Assembly (NCBI RefSeq): GCF_000974985.2
Contig: NZ_LAVA02000047.1
Coordinates: 16,110-80,109 of the forward strand
From: Streptomyces mangrovisoli
Lineage (GTDB): Bacteria > Actinomycetota > Actinomycetes > Streptomycetales > Streptomycetaceae
DNA length: 64,000 nucleotides
Reading direction: 5' to 3'
The translations under genes were made by a program, and so were the position numbers. This document shows, piece by piece, positions 60,601 through 64,000 of this stretch; the first letter of the stretch is position 1; the number at the start of each line of letters is the position of its first letter. Under the pieces are notes generated by a model, which had not been told where the DNA came from, did not search any database, and saw nothing but the letters and a program-made list of their open reading frames with translations.

Positions 60601-60957
60601 GGCGCCGCGCAGGTGCGGCAGGAGCCCCCGGCCCCCGCCGCGCAGCCGGGCGGGGAGAACGTCTGGCAGTCGGCGAACGACACGCGCTGGCAGCAGGCGG
60701 CGCAGCTGCGCAAGCCCAAGGCGGGCGGAGTGACCTCCTCCGGTCTGCCCCGGCGGGTCCCGAAGGCCAACCTGGTCGAGGGCGCCGCCGAGACCACACC
60801 TCAGGGAGGCCCACAGGTCTCCCGCGCCCCGGAGGACGTCCGGGGCAGGCTGAGCAACCTGCGGCGGGGCGTCCAGCGCGGACGCAATGCCGGCGCAGGC
60901 AGTGAAACGAACGGCCAGGGCTTCGGTCCTGACAGCACCTACGACCAGGAGCGTTAG
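57691..60957 (+). CDS. cvnA2: Conservon sensor histidine-kinase-like protein CvnA2
   Basis: 1088 residues from the GTG at 57691 (VRRSKNGPEPSARGNFTPPP); GAGAGG lies 12 bases before it. Same layout as CvnA1: membrane segments at about 56-74 and 382-402 around a helical sensor domain, a HAMP-like part, FRLDHLATRMRRNGENLLVL, and a GHKL domain with HLLAELLENAT (about 593), IHDKGIGLT and MGLFVVGRL. A disordered tail rich in G/Y/E/P/Q includes tandem GGQNGYEGGQNGYAGGQNGF. The sensor region differs strongly from CvnA1, while the kinase core is alike, so the two probably sense different signals. The tail ends GGVTSSGLPRRVPKANLVEG and EDVRGRLSNLRRGVQRGR. cvnB2 follows directly. Confidence 0.92.
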   Translation: MRRSKNGPEPSARGNFTPPPRGAAPAPVPGSEPTAPPAPSGSRLSPRNWRVPTRLNAILLIPVIVGLVMGGFQVKSSITTWQDAEDAENTARLVRASLSYADALYNERDATAAPLLQGKGQNNSTVVAARKATDQAADAFDEAAQNMPDKPGLVRRLKVFRSTEPQLTSLRAAAYTSKLTGVQTEEGYVAVAHPLMEFANELGLGTGNITSYGRTVYAISLTKAALSLERSVGMHLLVKPGTSNASLNSQRVALLSYAYLEGIAVEEYNGGGTQADADKLKTLEAKVKTQAAAMAQQAEAKDPNYKAPPSNPSKMVAALAQLQTTDPNERAVLAQSGITAQNWWAVNTLKYNAYREIESDMADKAVNEAAGIAADAKTSAFITGAAVVIALLAAFILAGMVARQMSRSMRQLRNAAFGIAEQRLPMLVDQLSRTDPGRVDTRVAPIPITTTDEIGEVARAFDQVHREAVRLAAEQALLRGNINAIFTNLSRRNQSLIEGQLTLITDLENNEADPDQLENLFRLDHLATRMRRNGENLLVLAGEEPGRRWDQPVPLVDVLRAASSEVEQYERVELSGVPEAEIHGRAVTDLVHLLAELLENATTFSSPQTKVRVTATRLPDGRVMIEIHDKGIGLTAEDFADINHKLANPPTVDAAISQRMGLFVVGRLSDRHGIRVQLRPSGEQAGTTSLVMLPDAITHGGGGEPVLDREEFTVSQIIPEQGYQGEDFNQPAQPPLRTAAELGFDDSRYEVPDDIRDLNPVGRSLMREERRAALESHSHGEPAAQAPQEAPEAPAYSDFDAPAAYDGGQNGYEGGQNGYAGGQNGFPEQQNGYDPQTAYDEPQGPSYEEPYFGAGDGLPQTDAFPSNGGYPDPAYAEPVHEEPATAHAAAGDTFSAYDERRYQDDWPQQGGYQNGYPDQYAPEAPSAQASDVHERDRVGFDRPGPAPSAVHDLTEAGLPRRGGPAAGGSNGAAQVRQEPPAPAAQPGGENVWQSANDTRWQQAAQLRKPKAGGVTSSGLPRRVPKANLVEGAAETTPQGGPQVSRAPEDVRGRLSNLRRGVQRGRNAGAGSETNGQGFGPDSTYDQER

Positions 60958-60959
60958 TG

Positions 60960-61381
60960 TGAGCCCGATGAGCCAGGCGGCACAGAACCTGAACTGGTTG
61001 ATCACCAACTTTGTGGACAACACCCCTGGTGTCTCCCACACGGTGGTGGTCTCCGCCGACGGACTCCTTCTGGCGATGTCCGAAGGCTTCCCGCGTGACC
61101 GAGCCGACCAGCTGGCGGCTGTCGCGTCCGGTTTGACCTCGCTGACCGCCGGTGCCTCGCGCATCTTCGAAGGCGGCAGTGTGAACCAGACGGTTGTGGA
61201 GATGGAGCGGGGATTCCTCTTCATCATGTCCGTTTCCGACGGTTCTTCGCTCGCGGTTCTGGCACACCCGGAGGCGGACATCGGCCTCATTGGGTACGAG
61301 ATGGCCCTCCTGGTGGACCGAGCCGGTACGGTTCTGACGCCGGATCTGCGCGCGGAACTCCAGGGCAGCCTTCTCAACTAA
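60960..61381 (+). CDS. cvnB2: Conservon roadblock/LC7 protein CvnB2
   Basis: 140 residues from the GTG at 60960, with AGGAG about eight bases before it; the ATG at 60969 gives MSQAAQNLNWLITNFVDNTP. Roadblock fold as in CvnB1; the most visible changes are GGSVNQTVVE for GGNVAQTVVE and PEADIGLIGY for PECDIGLVGY. Partner of CvnD2. It starts two bases after the cvnA2 stop. Confidence 0.93.
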
Positions 61382-61479
61382 CAGACAGACGGTGCGTATT
61401 GGCGTCCCGGGGCCGTAAGGTTTCGGGACGCGGCATCCACAAGGCTGGGTGCCCGGCACATGTCGGAGGAGGAGAGAGA

Positions 61480-62052
61480 GTGGCAACACCCCCAGGCGGT
61501 CCGAGTTCGGGTAACTGGCCGTACGGCCCTTCGCAGGGCCCGCACGACGGTTCCGCGAACCGGTACGACTACCCCTCCGCGCCGAACCACCGGCAGCCGT
61601 ACGCGCCGCAGGGCCCCGGCCCGTCGCCGTACGACCAGCCGCCCGCCCCGCGCATCCAGCCGGTGCAGCCTCAGCGACGCAACCCCGAGCCGGCCCCCGC
61701 CGGGTCGTCGAACAACCCGTTGGTGCGTCCCTACGCCATGACGGGCGGCCGGACCCGGCCCCGCTACCAGCTCGCCATCGAGGCGCTGGTGCACACCACC
61801 GCACAGCCGCAGCAGATGCAGGGCCAACTGCCCGAGCATCAGCGGATCTGCAACCTGTGCCGCGAGATCAAGTCCGTCGCTGAGATCTCGGCACTGCTGA
61901 CCATTCCCCTCGGCGTGGCCAGGATCCTCGTCGCCGACCTGGCGGAGGCGGGCCTGGTCGCCATCCACCAGCCCGGCGGCGACGAGAACGCCGGCGGCCA
62001 GCCAGACGTGACACTGCTCGAAAGGGTGCTCAGTGGACTTCGCAAGCTCTAG
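61480..62052 (+). CDS. cvnC2: Conservon DUF742 protein CvnC2 with Pro-rich N-terminal extension
   Basis: 190 residues from the GTG at 61480 (MATPPGGPSSGNWPYGPSQG), with GGAGGAGAG upstream. Residues 1-75 are Pro/Gly/Tyr/Asn rich and disordered, absent from CvnC1. Then the DUF742 core NPLVRPYAMTGGRTRPRYQL to LLERVLSGLRKL, closely matching CvnC1. The last 20 bp overlap cvnD2, as in the first conservon. Confidence 0.93.
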   Translation: MATPPGGPSSGNWPYGPSQGPHDGSANRYDYPSAPNHRQPYAPQGPGPSPYDQPPAPRIQPVQPQRRNPEPAPAGSSNNPLVRPYAMTGGRTRPRYQLAIEALVHTTAQPQQMQGQLPEHQRICNLCREIKSVAEISALLTIPLGVARILVADLAEAGLVAIHQPGGDENAGGQPDVTLLERVLSGLRKL

Positions 62053-62614
62053 CGGCGGTCCTTCCCGCTCCACCACCTCCGCGAAGATCGTGGTGGCGGG
62101 CGGCTTCGGCGTGGGCAAGACCACGTTCGTCGGTGCCGTCTCGGAGATCAACCCGCTGCGCACAGAGGCCGTCATGACGTCCGCGTCGGCCGGTATCGAC
62201 GACCTCACCCACACCGGGGACAAGACCACCACCACGGTGGCCATGGACTTCGGCCGTATCACCCTGGACCAGGACCTGATCCTGTACCTGTTCGGCACGC
62301 CCGGCCAGGACCGGTTCTGGTTCATGTGGGACGACCTGGTGCGCGGCGCCATCGGCGCGATCGTGCTGGTCGACACCCGGCGTCTGGCCGACTGCTTCCC
62401 CGCGGTCGACTACTTCGAGAACAGCGGCCTGCCGTTCGTCATCGCCCTCAACGGCTTCGACGGCAACCAGCCGTACCAGCCCGACGAGGTGCGCGAGGCG
62501 CTCCAGATCGGACCGGACACCCCGATCATCACCACGGACGCCCGGCACCGCGCCGACGCCAAGAGCGCGCTCATCACGCTCGTCGAGCACGCCCTCATGG
62601 CGCGCCTGCGCTAG
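62033..62614 (+). CDS. cvnD2: Conservon Ras-like GTPase CvnD2
   Basis: 193 residues from the GTG at 62033, overlapping cvnC2 by 20 bp. P-loop GGFGVGKTTF, then LFGTPGQDRFWFMWDDL and the NGFD G4 variant. It differs from CvnD1 mainly in the first dozen residues and in Ile for Val at AIGAIVLVDT. 62372-62610 is identical in DNA to 57069-57307. A strong hairpin follows the stop. Confidence 0.94.
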   Translation: MDFASSSGGPSRSTTSAKIVVAGGFGVGKTTFVGAVSEINPLRTEAVMTSASAGIDDLTHTGDKTTTTVAMDFGRITLDQDLILYLFGTPGQDRFWFMWDDLVRGAIGAIVLVDTRRLADCFPAVDYFENSGLPFVIALNGFDGNQPYQPDEVREALQIGPDTPIITTDARHRADAKSALITLVEHALMARLR

Positions 62615-62635
62615 CGGAGCCCGCAGGACCACGAG

Positions 62636-62665
62636 GAACCCCGCGCCGGGAAGGGCGCGGGGTTC
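62636..62665 (+). terminator. Terminator hairpin after cvnD2
   Basis: Perfect 12-bp arms GAACCCCGCGCC (62636-62647) and GGCGCGGGGTTC (62654-62665), 6-base loop, followed by TTC; 22 bp after the cvnD2 stop. Confidence 0.88.
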
Positions 62666-62746
62666 TTCGCGTTGCGGGGGCGGTACGGCGCCCTGCGGCG
62701 GTGGAGGGGGCGTGCGGTGCGCTCCGCGGCGGCGGGGGCCGTACGA

Positions 62747-62783
62747 CACGAAGGGCCCCTCCGTGGTGGAGGGGCCCTTCGTG
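62747..62783. terminator. Second hairpin, between cvnD2 and accE
   Basis: Perfect 16-bp arms CACGAAGGGCCCCTCC (62747-62762) and its complement (62768-62783), GTGGT loop, 28 bp beyond the accE stop. Likely the terminator for accB-accE on the minus strand. Confidence 0.85.
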
Positions 62784-62810
62784 GTGAACCACCGGGGTGG
62801 CGCGGGGTGC

Positions 62811-62999
62811 CTAGCGCCAGCTGTGCGGGGCGCGGAAGCCGCCCTCGCGCTCCAGACGGCGCCAGCCGGCCTTCGGGCGGCCGTGGTGCGCCGGGGCCGT
62901 GTCCGGCTGGGCGGCGGCGCGGGCGAGCAGGACGGCGGTGATGGCCGCCACCTCCTCGGGGTCGGCGTGGCCCTTCTCGACGCGAATGTCACTGTTCAT
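62811..62999 (-). CDS. accE: Acyl-CoA carboxylase epsilon subunit
   Basis: 62 residues from the ATG at 62999 (MNSDIRVEKGHADPEEVAAI). The N-terminal part IRVEKGHADPEEVAAITAVL matches the short epsilon subunits of actinobacterial acyl-CoA carboxylases (AccE/PccE), which stabilise the alpha-beta complex. The C-terminus AGWRRLEREGGFRAPHSW is also typical. Downstream of accB on the same strand, the usual arrangement; 57 bp between them. Confidence 0.92.
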   Translation of the reverse strand: MNSDIRVEKGHADPEEVAAITAVLLARAAAQPDTAPAHHGRPKAGWRRLEREGGFRAPHSWR

Positions 63000-63056
63000 G
63001 GAAGTCAGTCTCCGTGGACGAGGTTTCCGTGGGGGTACCGCGGAAAAGCCGCTGGG

Positions 63057-64000
63057 TTACTGCGGGGGGTTGCCGTGCTTGCGCGAGGGCAGGTCGGCGT
63101 GCTTGGTGTGCAGCATCGCGAGCGACCGGATCAGCACCTCACGGGTCTCGGCGGGGTCGATGACGTCGTCGACCAGACCGCGTTCGGCCGCGTAGTAGGG
63201 GTGCATGAGCTCCGACTTGTACTCCTTGACCATGCGGGCCCGCATGGCCTCGGGGTCGTCGGCCTCGGCGATCTGGCGGCGGAAGATGACGTTCGCGGCA
63301 CCTTCGGCGCCCATCACGGCGATCTCGTTCGTCGGCCAGGCGTAGGTGAGGTCGGCGCCGATGGACTGGCTGTCCATGACGATGTAGGCCCCGCCGTACG
63401 CCTTGCGCAGGATCAGCGAGATCCGCGGCACGGTCGCGTTGCAGTACGCGTAGAGCAGCTTCGCGCCGTGGCGGATGATGCCGCCGTGCTCCTGGTCCAC
63501 GCCGGGCAGGAAGCCCGGCACGTCCAGGAAGGTGACGATCGGAATATTGAAAGCGTCACACATCTGGACAAAGCGCGCAGCTTTTTCACTGGCCTCGATG
63601 TCCAGCACGCCCGCGAGGCTCTGCGGCTGGTTGGCGACGATGCCGACGACCTGACCGTCGAGCCGGGCGAGGGCGCAGATGATGTTGCGCGCCCAGCGCT
63701 CGTGCACCTCGAGGTACTCGCCGTCGTCGACGATCTCCTCGATGACCTTGGCCATGTCGTACGGCCGGTTGCCGTCGGCCGGCACCAGGTCCAGCAGGAC
63801 GTCGGAGCGGCGGTCGGCGGCGTCGGAGGCGGCCACCCGCGGCGGGTTCTCGCGGTTGTTCTGCGGGAGGAGCGAGAGGAGGTAGCGCACCTCGGCGATG
63901 CACGTCTCCTCGTCGTCGTACGCGAAGTGGCAGACGCCGGAGGTCTCGGCGTGCACGTCGGCGCCGCCGAGGCCGTTCTGGGTGATCTCCTCGCCGGTGA
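63057..64000 (-). CDS. accB: Acyl-CoA carboxylase carboxyltransferase (beta) subunit, N-terminus beyond window
   Basis: C-terminal part of the carboxyltransferase subunit that moves CO2 from biotin to acetyl- or propionyl-CoA to give malonyl- or methylmalonyl-CoA. About 314 residues are present; the 5' end lies past 64000. Visible: GEEITQNGLGGADVHAETSG, VGIVANQPQSLAGVLDIEAS, VTFLDVPGFLPGVDQEHGG and RKAYGGAYIVMDSQSIGADL, ending RKHGNPPQ. These are the oxyanion-hole and CoA-site regions of AccB/PccB. The adjacent accE supports the assignment. Which acyl-CoA it prefers cannot be told, as the key specificity residue lies in a region I cannot compare without alignment. Confidence 0.94.
   Translation of the reverse strand, partial: TGEEITQNGLGGADVHAETSGVCHFAYDDEETCIAEVRYLLSLLPQNNRENPPRVAASDAADRRSDVLLDLVPADGNRPYDMAKVIEEIVDDGEYLEVHERWARNIICALARLDGQVVGIVANQPQSLAGVLDIEASEKAARFVQMCDAFNIPIVTFLDVPGFLPGVDQEHGGIIRHGAKLLYAYCNATVPRISLILRKAYGGAYIVMDSQSIGADLTYAWPTNEIAVMGAEGAANVIFRRQIAEADDPEAMRARMVKEYKSELMHPYYAAERGLVDDVIDPAETREVLIRSLAMLHTKHADLPSRKHGNPPQ

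Noticed and set aside
57544..61377. A 1277-codon minus-strand frame opposite conservon 2
   Set aside because: Shadow of cvnA2-cvnB2 with no recognisable domain.

Overview
The window is a segment of a high-GC actinomycete chromosome, almost certainly Streptomyces. GC is very high, GTG starts are frequent, most reading frames have long opposite-strand shadows, and the gene content is the Streptomyces core: amtB-glnK-glnD, nsdA, glcP, a HupS-type HU protein, NdgR and two conservons (cvn). From memory, the gene order follows the S. coelicolor stretch from ffh (SCO5586) to accB (SCO5535) almost gene for gene. Those SCO numbers are recollection, not a search result.

Layout. 1-8.4 kb: partial ffh, the glnD-glnK-amtB nitrogen operon with a GlnR-type box upstream, nsdA, and a small prim-pol-like gene. 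8.4-17.4 kb: ftsY, a luciferase-like oxidoreductase, glucose permease, smc, a small coiled-coil gene and acylphosphatase. 17.5-19.7 kb: a cell-surface CAP protein, a DUF805 membrane protein and an HxlR regulator. 19.7-27.1 kb: a minus-strand run with mutM, rnc, rpmF, a DUF177 gene, a coiled-coil protein with a Q/Y-rich tail, coaD, rsmD and recG. 27.2-32.0 kb: a plus-strand pair, an Hsp90-family ATPase and a 977-residue TPR-like protein, which looks like an accessory insertion. 32.3-42.6 kb: a DAK-domain kinase subunit, rpmB, thiD-thiL, a RAM-domain protein, a DUF3515 lipoprotein, ddl, gpsA-plsC, cofC, hupS and small genes. 42.8-51.4 kb: leuD-leuC with divergent ndgR, a DUF4188/MerR pair, five tRNA genes (Gln, Glu, Glu, Gln, Glu in transcription order), a HAD hydrolase, gltX and a FAH hydrolase, then a tiny gene with a duplicated NPRRT motif. 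52.0-62.6 kb: two tandem conservons, each a histidine-kinase-like membrane protein, a roadblock protein, a DUF742 protein and a Ras-like GTPase. 62.8-64.0 kb: accE and partial accB.

Genes that work together: AmtB, GlnK and GlnD handle ammonium uptake and PII signalling. Ffh and FtsY are the two GTPases of co-translational membrane targeting. GpsA and PlsC make phospholipid precursors. LeuC and LeuD form isopropylmalate isomerase, next to their regulator NdgR. GltX lies beside tRNA-Glu and tRNA-Gln genes; in organisms without a glutaminyl-tRNA synthetase it charges both. Each conservon encodes a membrane-associated signalling complex.

The least ordinary items are these. A GC-rich interspersed repeat occurs at four loci and has become three in-frame 23-residue repeats inside the SMC hinge. 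The two cvnD copies share an identical 239-bp tract that suggests gene conversion. The Hsp90/TPR pair, the NPRRT-repeat micro-gene and a prion-like tail on a coiled-coil protein also stand out. I saw no IS element, prophage, CRISPR array, rRNA gene or recognisable riboswitch.
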